From NCBI GenBank assembly GCA_949358305.1, contig OX442324.1:1056001-1098500 (forward strand): DNA of 42,500 nucleotides, in the 5' to 3' direction. Numbering within the stretch: the first letter of the stretch is position 1; every line of letters starts with the position of its first letter. The notes under the pieces were generated by a model that searched no databases, was not told the origin of the DNA, and was given only the letters and a program-made list of their open reading frames with translations. Below are positions 9,701 through 17,235 of this stretch, piece after piece. The position numbers and the translations under genes were made by a program. The stretch is from Strigamia acuminata (lineage: Eukaryota; Arthropoda; Chilopoda; Geophilomorpha; Linotaeniidae).

Positions 9701-9860
9701 TGCGATCGGGTTTAGGCTTGCGCCGTTTTTGCCTCGCTTCGTGCGCTGAGGCTTTGGGTAAGGGACCTCCAGATTGCAAGTGATAGTCGGCGCCTTTACG
9801 ACTGCCGGCTCTCTTGTTTGCGTCGGAGTCGGAATCCGTTGCTCGGATATTGTCTGCCAT
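6780..9860 (-). CDS. gag: T1 Gag with SR/RE-rich region and CCHC zinc knuckle
   Basis: Structural protein that would form the virus-like particle and bind RNA. From ATG 9860 it has 1026 codons, about twice the usual gypsy Gag. The frame is open a little upstream, but only with a non-ATG codon. The N-terminal 550 residues are low complexity and charged; roughly residues 440-570 are dense in Arg-Glu, Arg-Asp and Arg-Ser pairs, like an SR-type splicing-factor domain. A retrotransposon Gag capsid-like region follows (WYQGLK, FDLRYGETPEEV, LGGLSEYSQRVL). A CCHC knuckle CFKCNQPGHYSNEC sits near residues 974-987. The last codons hold two tandem 12-nt repeats that each contain the slippery heptamer. 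Stop at 6780-6782. Confidence 0.9.
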   Translation of the reverse strand: MADNIRATDSDSDANKRAGSRKGADYHLQSGGPLPKASAHEARQKRRKPKPDRRSASEASHPSRTETRQRLDETERGEEQSHSKLPRSNRDGETSGNEVLSRNPSPRLTHDTEVGSPKVASPIQKTASNTTANSALNTPITQSRPASVRSEGHKSNASNTEPVPSQPYSVSATLVDTMQLAQAEGVRYTLPTGKITVYETLQIVRAALRAHRLSPEITVVEDAYAQQMVDSAQFEADAENEARQAIRERKRKLAEREARALEYGKSQRVPTTPEEVEIVDRALHAHRYAFRSQQEAEQAFMTRLQRDKPKSVRKPEVSSSELSDESVEGDPKRTPKVSPKPERKKEVPVTPRKREVSTEQRVRPRMMALDDNTNNAINRLINANNARRNEEQTHTSRQRDDLRDSDWQQPVPILKDDGPSRKHSEDRTSSREERQRERGQQQYHYGNSDSSSDGLESNAPSHHDSERGSGERRRERERDERRERERDDRRRGRKESNSSRRNPPRRSPSPDPSSDPSSNDDRRRDKSNNRRKRSNSPRDREKRRRSENSDHRREEFQDLPRQSAFTDSTGRQYTMGELGRALLGSLKAEGIDLSKRNDRNRSTGDRVKKKYAVSRRDTMSVTGNIRWQFYIQNRFDGSWKAGDRFLDEVIRIKTATKATVGDMLTHGIVELMTGSAREWYQGLKGVNWDDFLMRFDLRYGETPEEVSRKMRGLRQMPGETIMDYDIRARLLFEKAPMEFHATGFNLFFLGGLSEYSQRVLLEERAPTGGSYEEMSAFLFENTIDIEKRYYSALPEAEKAATANRLKLSAERYGATDKIMRPTEYLSGIMELAEASVGLQIKNKLTSTLPSNPLAAPKKAPTASAMQATLEEVKEGEEAGQDAGKSDEKEEKDDYSTDEEIRSYRDTLSTGCDEEGPLVHLIHRDRAVEEFRARLKPNAGRIPKYFRKNYTPPSKVDPEKKKSTEAPRDKSNIRCFKCNQPGHYSNECPRTAKEDAKFDAIMKQMAEIKLAMAKNESKNESAQAAKK
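6807..6825 (-). promoter_or_regulatory. Two tandem A AAA AAC minus-one frameshift heptamers
   Basis: On the minus strand the gag codons read GCA AAA AAC GAG and then TCA AAA AAC GAG. Each contains A AAA AAC in the zero frame required for minus-one slippage (heptamers at 6819-6825 and 6807-6813). Slipping back one base enters the frame that is open into pol. The sites are the product of an exact 12-nt tandem repeat. Retroviruses and many gypsy elements use this heptamer; the doubling is unusual. Confidence 0.7.
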
Positions 9861-9908
9861 TTTTGGGTATGAAAATGATCTCAAGTTCTATTCGAGTCGT
9901 TTAAATCG

Positions 9909-9926
9909 ATCCCGGACAGGCCCCCA
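9909..9926 (-). other. T1 primer binding site, tRNA-Pro-like
   Basis: TGGGGGCCTGTCCGGGAT on the minus strand matches the complement of the tRNA-Pro 3' end (TGGGGGCTCGTCCGGGAT) at 16 of 18 positions; the tRNA sequence is from memory. It lies two bases inside the LTR end and about 50 bases before the gag ATG, where a PBS belongs. Confidence 0.75.
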
Positions 9927-9928
9927 CG

Positions 9929-10742
9929 TGTCGCGCTCAACTCGGTCTGTCGCTGATACGTGGTATGAGTCACTCTCTAATCTCGCAATACCGCTTTACT
10001 CAAGCGGTTACCCAAATAATGTGAAACGGCAAACAATGTAAAATGGTAAATATAATAAAGGTATTTATTATACGGGAATGTACAGGTAAAAGGGATAAAA
10101 ATATGTAAAGGAATAAGGGTAAAAGGTAAGGGTGTATGAGGTTGGCGGGAAACTGGTCGAGGTCGTCCTTTGTTGGCGCTCTGGATCCAAGATGGCGTCC
10201 GTGTGGCAACGTGGTGTCGTCTTGGGCCGGCGTGGCAATGAATGGCGTCCTCGTCTCACGTTTCTCGTTCGGTCCTTCGGGCTCACGCTGGTCGGGCGCG
10301 AGTGAATGCCTAAAAGGTCTTACTTCTGGTCTGTTGTCTAGGTTTAGGGTTTTGTTCAGGTGTCCGGCGATCACACAGCGGCGGACGCTTGGTGGTTCCC
10401 GGCGATACACACAGCGGCGGGAACGCTCGTCGTGGTTACTGCAATTTAGGCTTGTGCGACCGTTTGTCTGCACAACTCGCTAAATTGGAGTAGGTTTACT
10501 ATTTCTAGCTGGCTTGCTAAAATAGTGTGGTAATCTTGTTTCGCAGGTTACTCTGCGGAAGTTAACACAAATCAATCGTACTCACGTTGAAAGTCCCTTG
10601 TCCTAGGTCACTCCTGAAGTCTTTGTACTTAGGCTTGATCGTTTTAGGACGTTTGGCTTTTACGTGTATCTTGGTTGATTTTTGTGTTGGTTCTGCCCGC
10701 TCAGTGCAAGGCGAATTCCTTTGCACAGAGCGGGGGGTGACA
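9929..10742 (-). repeat. T1 5' LTR
   Basis: Read on the plus strand it begins TGTC at 9929 next to the primer site and probably ends GACA at 10742, giving matching TGTC/GACA termini and a length of about 814 bp. On the minus strand a polyadenylation signal AATAAA lies at 10064-10069, correctly placed toward the U5 end. The inner boundary is secure because of the PBS. The outer boundary is inferred from the terminal motif alone, since no second copy is present. Confidence 0.65.
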
Positions 10743-10880
10743 GGTGACTAAAGCCACCCAATGGTGGAGAAGACGAATCTCCCCCACTCCCCCAGGGCAG
10801 ACGCCCGTCCATTGACTGGATGTCAATGCTCTGAGGGAAGGGAGGTGCGCGTGCGACTCCCCTTCTTTACCCGTATGTAG

Positions 10881-11104
10881 GCCACGAGAGAAACTCTTCG
10901 TGCCCCACCCCAGTCGGGTCACCACAACTGGAACCTATAACACTAGAGGAAGATTCCGGTGAAGTTTGTGTTATATGCCAGGATACAATGAAAAAAGAGG
11001 AAGTTGTGATAAACCTGAACTGCACCCACTCCTTCCATTTCCAGTGTTTTTTAAGATGGGCCATTGAGAACGAGACATGTCCCACCTGTAGAGTATTATG
11101 GTAG
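10881..11104 (+). CDS. RING-H2 finger, probable last exon of an E3 ubiquitin ligase gene
   Basis: An open frame ending with TAG at 11102-11104 encodes a complete C3H2C3 RING-H2 finger at the extreme C-terminus: CVIC, then 14 residues, then C-x-H-x2-H-x2-C, then 10 residues, then CPTC, followed by four residues. RING-H2 domains bind two zinc ions and recruit E2 ubiquitin-conjugating enzymes. The frame has no ATG; a T/C-rich run ending in TATGTAG at 10861-10880 resembles a 3' splice acceptor, so this is best read as a terminal exon. A polyadenylation signal follows at 11192. Upstream in-frame sequence is open only to about 10835. It could be a host gene whose other exons were separated by T1, or a retro-copied fragment. 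Confidence 0.6.
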
Positions 11105-11191
11105 ATACTGTATGTAAGTGAAATACATATTTTTTTATTAATATGTAAATTTTTTATTTTATTCACTAATGTAATATACATTTTTTTGCAA

Positions 11192-11197
11192 AATAAA
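11192..11197 (+). terminator. Polyadenylation signal downstream of RING exon
   Basis: AATAAA about 90 bp after the RING stop codon, in AT-rich sequence. Position fits a 3' UTR, but such hexamers are common in AT-rich DNA. Confidence 0.4.
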
Positions 11198-11201
11198 ATA
11201 T

Positions 11202-11770
11202 GTAAACTTAAAAATAATATTTTTTATTTAAAAAAAGTTTCTCATCTCTAATATTCAATCAGATAAAAAATAATACACATCTTTTATTATCTAATGTTTA
11301 CATCTGATAATCAATCCCTAATTACATCCGGGTAAAAAGGATTCACATTTTCCCATCTTAACCACACCCACATTACCATTTCAACCATTTACAATCAAAG
11401 ACACTCCAATGAAATAAACAGGCAGCAATATGAACTATACATTTTATTGAAATGTCAAATTTTATAGGAAGTGAGAGAATTTTCTTTAACCAAAGTGGAA
11501 ATGATAACACACAGGAACCAGATTAACCTTTATGTAAACTTAAAAATAATATTTTACAATAATAATATTTTTATTTTCAAGAAATTTCTGATTCTCATCT
11601 CTCATATTCAATTATATAAAAATTTGCATAAAGATACACATCTTTTATTATCTAATAAAATTTTAATATAGTTTTTCATCTATCATATTCAATTCGACAA
11701 AAAATGATACCAATCTTCAATTATCTATTGTTTACATCTGATAACCAATCCCTAATCACATCCGGGGGTG
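11202..11770 (+). repeat. AT-rich direct repeats, two to three imperfect copies
   Basis: The block beginning GTAAACTTAAAAATAATATT at 11202 recurs at 11534, each followed by TCATCTCT-ATATTCAAT and ACACATCTTTTATTATCTAAT. The end of the unit, TGTTTACATCTGATAA-CAATCCCTAAT-ACATCCGG, occurs at about 11294-11331 and again at about 11728-11765. The second copy is lengthened by an internal partial third copy near 11657-11727. It has no coding content; probably an old non-autonomous element or diverged tandem duplication. Confidence 0.55.
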
Positions 11771-11990
11771 TCATTAAAGGTCAAGGAACTTCCTTACTTA
11801 CTTCCAGGAAGGCCGCCATCTTGAAGTGGTCTCAACCACCTTGTATACTACTCGCATGTTTCCGGTTAAATGCGACGGCGATGCATCGAGTTTGTTACCG
11901 TATCTTGTCCTGAGGTTGTGAGTCGCTTGTTCTGGATTTTATCCCGCGTGTTACGGTATTCCAAGCGGCTCGTATAGCGCGGTATTCATT
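11771..11990. other. Unique spacer before T2
   Basis: No gene seen. It contains a perfect CAAGATGGCG decamer on the minus strand at 11814-11823. The last five bases before the T2 LTR (TCATT) would be its target-site duplication if the other end were found. Confidence 0.3.
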
Positions 11991-12286
11991 TGTTGTGTCG
12001 CCTGCTCGAAAGAGCTTATTGTTTAGTTTGTTTTGGCTGCTTATCGATTGATAAAGCAAGCATTTAGTTGCCTTTTATGTAAAGGACAAATCAATGTTGA
12101 TTATCCATTGATTTGTTCTCATGTTTTATGTATATCACACTTGGAAAGAACAAATCCCAAGCTGTGATACTTGTCTTTATGATTTGGTAGAATAAAAACT
12201 TCTGCCACCACGGTTTTTAGGTTTGGCAACTTTGCAAAGAATGTTTGGTCCTTTCTGTCTGCACTCGCATCGATTAAGAGTCAACA
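11991..12286 (+). repeat. T2 5' LTR
   Basis: 296 bp with perfect 5-bp inverted termini TGTTG and CAACA. A polyadenylation signal AATAAA lies at 12191-12196. The 3' boundary is fixed by the primer site one base further on. The 5' boundary is inferred from the inverted terminus and the typical copia LTR length. Confidence 0.65.
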
Positions 12287-12287
12287 A

Positions 12288-12306
12288 TGGTAGCAGAGGA
12301 TGGTTT
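12288..12306 (+). other. T2 primer binding site, tRNA-iMet 3' end
   Basis: TGGTAGCAGAGGATGGTTT matches the complement of the 3' end of eukaryotic initiator tRNA-Met, including CCA, at all 19 positions (tRNA sequence from memory). It is separated from the LTR by one base. Confidence 0.8.
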
Positions 12307-13540
12307 TCGTGAGTGCTACGTTGGTTTAACGCCAAAATTAGAATTCGCGACGATTTTCTGGCCGGGAACGTCTTGTGCGCGTCGACGGAGTTTACCGGAG
12401 CGGCGGGCGGCAGTCGAGTGACGATTTCTCCGACCGGACGAGCGAGTTTCGCGTGCTTCGTAAAGCAGCGAAGTCAACGAATTGCGACCCGAAGCAGCGA
12501 GGACGGATTTTGACAAATTTCGATTGGGAATAGCGTAGAATCATCGCTGGAAAGTGTCCAAAGACAGTAGGAACAGTTGTCAATATTATTTGAAATTTAT
12601 TTGGCAGTTTATGAGCCATTTTTCGTCATTTGAAATCCACGATGGCGCGTCATACCAAGATGGCGGCGCCCAGCATCGTTCGTGTTTGAGGAGCGGTTTT
12701 GCACTGATAAGTGCACTCAACGTTCGCAGACGCCGAAATAAACGACGTGGGAACGTAGACAAGTCGTGGATTAGCCGGGACAAATATTTTGCAGCGATTT
12801 GGCAAAGGATTTTCGCCTGGACAGCGACCCGAAGCGAAACGATCGTGTATAGCGACGCGGACACGTTTTGAAGCGTGTTTTGATGATTCGGGCGAGTCTT
12901 ATCGACTGGAACCTCATTGGGGAAGTTGATAAACATTGCAACAGCATTTGGAGCCGTGGTAGGCATTTATTTGTGCTCGGAATTATCGTTTTGGAGCGAC
13001 GAGACACGCTACGAATTAACGGCGTCGCATTCGACATTAGAACGTCAAAATCCACCGAGATACGAAGGAAATCGCTTAGATTAACGTCTGGAACGACGAA
13101 GGATTGCCAAAAGGACGGTAGGAACTCGACAATAATTATTTATCCGTGTTTTTCGTTGAAGGATGTGAGGAGCAGCCAAATTCAAAATGGCGCCGCCCAT
13201 GCCAAGCTGGTGAAAAGCAACGAGAATCGCCGTCAACGAGTGTTTCAGCGCTGGATAACGTCGCGTAGACGTTCTACGAAGCAGCGACAGACGTCTAGAC
13301 GACGTCACAGAATTTTTGGCGAACATTTTGGGCTTTTTGGACGCGTTTCGTGCGACGGGCACAAACGCATCGCGGATTTGCACGTAGAGTTGTTACGAAT
13401 CAACTTAGATGTTTAATTGATTTGATCTGAATTTACGCGCAAGGTGATGTTAGCGCAAACCAGTGGGCAAAGTTCGTAGATTTACTCTATTTGTTCCATC
13501 GTCAAATGCGGATATCGGACGGTGAATAAACCTAACTCGC
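12307..13540 (+). other. T2 leader, non-coding
   Basis: Several frames of 70-180 codons are open here, but their composition is irregular and none resembles Gag or Pol, so I read the whole segment as untranslated leader or decayed sequence. It includes CAAGATGGCG at 12656-12665 and the one-mismatch form CAAAATGGCG at 13183-13192. Confidence 0.4.
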
Positions 13541-14061
13541 TGTAACACACATTATTTATATTCGACGGGCTCAATCTCACGTTGTGGGTCTTTACGTTTA
13601 AAAAGAATGAGTATGCGCGGTGATGTTCATATGCGGGTGGGCGTAGAATGTCACAGGCATGCGAAGTGATAAAAGGTGGGCAAAAAGAGGCGCTATTAAG
13701 TGTTAAATTAGGGGTGCGCGTGTTAAGACGCAAATTAAAGATTGACAAACTCAATTCGATCTAAGAGGTCTTAACTCGTTGAAAGAAGTATGAGAAGTGT
13801 GGTTTAGATGTGAAAAAGGTGACGAGGTAAACATGAGTCACATGGTTAGATCTGTCAAAGTAGGTGAGGGGGTGAAAGGTATAAAATAAGGTTAATTGTT
13901 GGAAATAATAAGATGCGCGCAATAAAGCTGCGCATATATTTAGAGATGATTCATCAATGTTAGATGAAAAGGAAGATTGGGAAAAAATAAGAGAACTTAA
14001 GATTGGGTCAGTCTAAGTTAGAAATGAATAAAAAAGAAGGGTGGGTAACCTGCCCGTGACA
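13541..14061 (-). repeat. T3 3' LTR
   Basis: On the minus strand the LTR begins TGTCACGGGCAGG at 14061, immediately after a polypurine tract. The far end is placed at TGTAAC (13541) because it gives TGT/ACA termini; that end is uncertain. Length would be about 521 bp. The partner 5' LTR is not in the window. Confidence 0.6.
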
Positions 14062-14804
14062 TCCCTCCTCCCTTAGGCTTTTATTATTCGAGATTTATCG
14101 AAGTGAATAAAAGGATAAGAGAAAAGAAAAGTCATACAATAATAATGCGCTATGCGCAAAAACTATACAAATTATCAGAAATAAATAAAAATAAATAAAA
14201 AATAAATTAAACAAAATGATGCGCGTTGCGCAAAGACTTAACAACTTTGTCAAAAATAATGCACGTTGTGCAAAGACGAAACAACTTTGTCAAAATGATA
14301 AACAAAATCTAAACAATATTAAATTAAATATCAGAGATTAAAAATATTAATAGCTAAAGAATTAATAAATCACCATAGTGCTTTGAAAATAAATTCGAAC
14401 TAAATTTCTTCTGTAAAGTCACAATGGTAAAATTTAAATTTTCTTACTCGAAATCACTAAACGGAACAAGGACGACACAAGGAGGGCGAACACTAACCTA
14501 AAGGGACCGACGAAACCTGGGACCTACGAGAATTTATACATTTTAAATAATTAAAACATTTTATGCAATAAAAATTTTAAACACTTGTTACTTTTCGTAT
14601 TAAAACTTCCAACTTTCTGCTTCAAAATCAACGAATAAAGACCAACAATTTTAAATTAAACGAAAATAAAGAGCCGAGACATGAGAGTTTATCAGGAATC
14701 GAAATGAGATTTATTAATGTCAGATTGGGTATTTATGTTATGGTAGGATGCGCGTAATTGCGCAAAACAAACAAAGGTATGGTACAAAATTATGCAACCT
14801 GCAT
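13913..14804. repeat. Series of small TGCGC-type hairpins in AT-rich 3' region
   Basis: Perfect short stems: ATGCGC/GCGCAT (13913-13935), TGCGC/GCGCA (14146-14158), TGCGC/GCGCA (14220-14232), TGCAC/GTGCA (14260-14272), TGCGC/GCGCA (14749-14764), ATGCA/TGCAT (14792-14804). The third and fourth belong to a 39-bp tandem duplication in which the stem changed from GC to AT on both sides. Surrounding DNA is very AT-rich with no gene. Confidence 0.6.
14062..14074 (-). other. T3 polypurine tract
   Basis: AAGGGAGGAGGGA on the minus strand, directly next to the TGTCAC start of the LTR. This is the usual plus-strand primer position of LTR retrotransposons and the main evidence for the LTR boundary. Confidence 0.75.
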
Positions 14805-15520
14805 AAGGTAAGTATGATTTCAGATTAATAGGAACTTTTAAATGAATGCGCAAACTTAGCGCAAAGATAATTAGGATATTAATTCTATGATTGGAATGGA
14901 AAAAACATAAAATATAAAATATTACAAAACATAACAAATACCCGCGTGCACAACACAACTTGTATTGCCACGGAATTAAATACGTTGATTCAAAATATCA
15001 CAGAATTAAATGGAAAATTTGTTAAATATCACAATAATCTTGATTAAATATTAAGTAATTATAGAAAAAACATTCATTAAATAAATCAAAACGTTAAATA
15101 CTAACTTGGATCATTCCAGAATGATTGCGCTAAAAATAAAGATTAACTGAAATCAAACAAAATTAAATTCCTAATCTTTAAGAAAAAATTATCATAATTA
15201 AATGAAGAATAATTCTGGAATGATTAAATAAAGAATAATGGCGCAAAAAGAAATATCAAAATAATTAACAGAAATATTAATAACATAACTAAGAAAATTA
15301 TCAAAATCATGATTGCACTCAAATAAAATAAAAGTTTAAAATGCTCAGAGTCCAAATGTTCGATTTTGAGACACCTAAACTAAATTTAAAGTTAAATTAA
15401 ACATAAATCACTAGTGAAAGTTATCACAATTGTTGAGAAAATCGTGCGCGAAATAATAACACTTATGATGAAACACTAAAGATTTTTTGTTCCTCCAATC
15501 AACATTACCGCTGCCAATGC
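14805..15520. other. T3 3' non-coding region
   Basis: Very AT-rich, no ORF with coding character. Isolated GCGCA words continue to appear. Treated as the 3' untranslated part of T3. Confidence 0.4.
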
Positions 15521-15523
15521 CCC

Positions 15524-15589
15524 TTCCATTAAGTCCTCCAACTCGACGCCTGTGGCGGAGATGTTTTAAGGAGCGCCTCATCAATGGAA
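15524..15589. repeat. Structured hairpin element, copy 1 of 3
   Basis: Three nested stems: P1 TTCCATT (15524-15530) with AATGGAA (15583-15589); P2 CTCC (15536-15539) with GGAG (15570-15573); then CTC (15542-15544) with GAG (15558-15560), a two-base GA bulge, and P3 CGCC (15547-15550) with GGCG (15554-15557) closed by loop TGT. Unpaired AA on the 5' side and ATGTTTTAA on the 3' side recur in the other copies. Confidence 0.6.
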
Positions 15590-15670
15590 TCGCACGGCGG
15601 AAGGGAAAGATGATGAAGATTTAGAGATGATGATGAAAGTTGATTGTGGATACCGTGAAGACTTTAAATG

Positions 15671-15726
15671 CTGGCCAGCCCAAACTCGACACTTGCGTGG
15701 AGATGTTTTATTAGGGCCCTTACCAG
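15671..15726. repeat. Structured hairpin element, copy 2 of 3
   Basis: Same plan with different bases: P1 CTGG (15671-15674) with CCAG (15723-15726); P2 GCCC (15678-15681) with GGGC (15714-15717); CTC (15685-15687) with GAG (15700-15702), GA bulge, P3 CAC (15690-15692) with GTG (15697-15699), loop TTGC. Confidence 0.55.
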
Positions 15727-15845
15727 AGATCCACGATCTGGCGGCGCATTTTGACACAATTGGGGTTAAATGATGATGAAAACACAAAATAATGAAGAAT
15801 AATAAGTTGGAGTGCGCACACAGTTCCCGCGAATCACCAGAGTCC

Positions 15846-15909
15846 TCGTATCAAGTCCTTCAACTCAACGCCGAAGCGGAGAAATTTTACGAAGCGCCCA
15901 CTGATATGA
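15846..15909. repeat. Structured hairpin element, copy 3 of 3
   Basis: P1 TCGTATCA (15846-15853) with TGATATGA (15902-15909), including one G-T pair; P2 CTTC (15858-15861) with GAAG (15891-15894); CTC (15864-15866) with GAG (15879-15881), AA bulge, P3 CGC (15869-15871) with GCG (15876-15878), loop CGAA. Confidence 0.6.
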
Positions 15910-16035
15910 TCACCTGCCTTCAATTTGCAGAAAACTAGTGCACACAAAGTCATATTCGGGATTGTTATTCAAATTCCAAGGTTTGACGGTGTTGAGGGTC
16001 ACGGAAAAAGATTAGCATATTAAATGCCACTTCTA

Positions 16036-17235
16036 TTACAACACGTTGCGCATCTCGAAAAGTACGGCACCTTGTTGATTTATTTCAAAAAGACAATGAG
16101 TTAGAAAATACTCTCCATACCTTCGATAAAGAAGATGCAACAATGGGTCAGCCTCCGAACGAGACATGCGCAAGTCAGCAATGGCCAATGAACGGAAAAG
16201 TTGTCGCTGAGCCCGGATTGACATGTCGAACTGAAGACATCCCCGTTCTCCCTCAGCAAAATTGCAACGAATCGTGGTGGGGGGCATTAGACTTGGGAGA
16301 AGTTCCAAAGTAACAAATGGTTGTAATTCGTCCCACTCACCTCGTCTTGCGCGTGGAGCAGGGGGCAGGAATACGTAACGATAAGCAGTCGAACACCGTA
16401 TCTCGCGCAATTCGGTCAAACGAATCTGCTCCCGATGTCGTTTGAATTCCTTCTCACTAGCTTCTTCGACTGCTCTTCTATCTGCGCGATGTTGTCCGGC
16501 GAGTCGTTCTCTTTCAATTTCATATCTCCTTCGGTATTCTTGATTTTGTCGTTCGTCCGTTCGTCCCTGCTGTTCACGACGTCTTAGAGTTTGATGCAGA
16601 ACTTGGGAGATCTCCTCGTGCATCACCCATATTAATAATTCAAGCGCATTAACTCGATCATAAAGGTCACATTGACTCAAACGATGTTGCATCTGATTGG
16701 ACATAGATCGAATGCGCAAAAGCATTTCATTAAAAACATCTTGAAAATCAGCCTGGAGGATGTCGAAGTCGCGGTCCATCATAAAATTAATCAAAGCCAT
16801 CCAGCCTCGGCGCTCCATATAGAATCTGGATGATGATTCAGACACCCCTCGCGCATATATATTTACCTCATATCGATTTAATAACTCATAAACAACTTCA
16901 AACGTATGCATCGGTTTCGAACTGACTCCCGATCTATCCGTGGACAAATCGCAATGGGTAGCTGATGTGACTATTGATTGTCCGTCGCCCAGTTGGGCTT
17001 GTGCCGACTCCAAATGCGATCTTGTTGTTGGAGTTGGTCGATCGGAAATGGTTACTGTGCCGCTAAGAGGCAGGGATGCGCTGGTGTTTCTTGAAGGGCT
17101 GCTTGGTACAACTCGAAAATGGGAGACCAAAACAGGGATCTTAGATCTTCGCGACGTTTCACAAGGGGAAATCCTCGCAGTTGGTTGAACATTCTGAGCA
17201 CCTGAAAACGATACTCGCATTGGAGACCGTGGCAA
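16036..17235 (-). CDS. T3 ORF2: unknown protein with disordered N-part and charged helix
   Basis: The frame is open from just below a TGA near 17261 to the stop at 16036, roughly 400 codons. There is no ATG at the very start; the first is six codons after the TTG at 17235. The N-terminal 100 residues are rich in Ser, Thr and Pro and look disordered. A globular-looking part follows (EVVYELLNRYEVNIYARG), then a long Arg/Glu/Gln-rich stretch, roughly residues 220-275, that looks like a coiled coil, then a mixed C-terminal domain (YRYVFLPPAPRAR, LFRSLAIADLRMSRSEADPLLHLLYRRYGEYF). I recognise no family. It overlaps ORF1 by about 200 bp in the minus-one frame, so it could be the second half of one protein made by frameshifting, or of one gene broken by an indel. 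Confidence 0.6.
   Translation of the reverse strand: MPRSPMRVSFSGAQNVQPTARISPCETSRRSKIPVLVSHFRVVPSSPSRNTSASLPLSGTVTISDRPTPTTRSHLESAQAQLGDGQSIVTSATHCDLSTDRSGVSSKPMHTFEVVYELLNRYEVNIYARGVSESSSRFYMERRGWMALINFMMDRDFDILQADFQDVFNEMLLRIRSMSNQMQHRLSQCDLYDRVNALELLIWVMHEEISQVLHQTLRRREQQGRTDERQNQEYRRRYEIERERLAGQHRADRRAVEEASEKEFKRHREQIRLTELREIRCSTAYRYVFLPPAPRARRGEWDELQPFVTLELLPSLMPPTTIRCNFAEGERGCLQFDMSIRAQRQLFRSLAIADLRMSRSEADPLLHLLYRRYGEYFLTHCLFEINQQGAVLFEMRNVL

Larger units (their letters stand above)
2691..10742 (-). mobile_element. T1: Ty3/gypsy LTR retrotransposon, 3' LTR missing
   Basis: Order on the minus strand is LTR (10742 to 9929), primer binding site (9926 to 9909), gag, pol with PR-RT-RNaseH-IN, then the end of the integrase at 2691. 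That domain order defines Ty3/gypsy. Pol is in the minus-one frame relative to gag. One frameshift in the integrase disables the copy. I could not find a second copy of the LTR between 1 and 2690, so the 3' end is truncated or replaced. Confidence 0.85.
11991..13540 (+). mobile_element. T2: left end of a copia-like LTR retrotransposon
   Basis: LTR, initiator-tRNA primer site and about 1.2 kb of leader are present, but no gag or pol before the sequence meets the outer end of the T3 LTR. Likely interrupted by insertion of T3. The copia assignment rests on the LTR size, TGTTG/CAACA termini and priming by tRNA-iMet. Confidence 0.6.

Noticed and set aside
12288-12306. A tRNA-Met gene fragment
   Set aside because: Only the complement of the 3' end is present, next to an LTR end; it is a primer site.
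12868-13416. A 182-codon plus-strand frame in the T2 leader
   Set aside because: Irregular composition, no domain, and overlapped by similar frames on the other strand; leader sequence is more likely.
15524-15909. Hammerhead, twister or SECIS assignment for the three hairpins
   Set aside because: No CUGAUGA/GAAA pair, no twister loop sequences, no SECIS quartet in either orientation.
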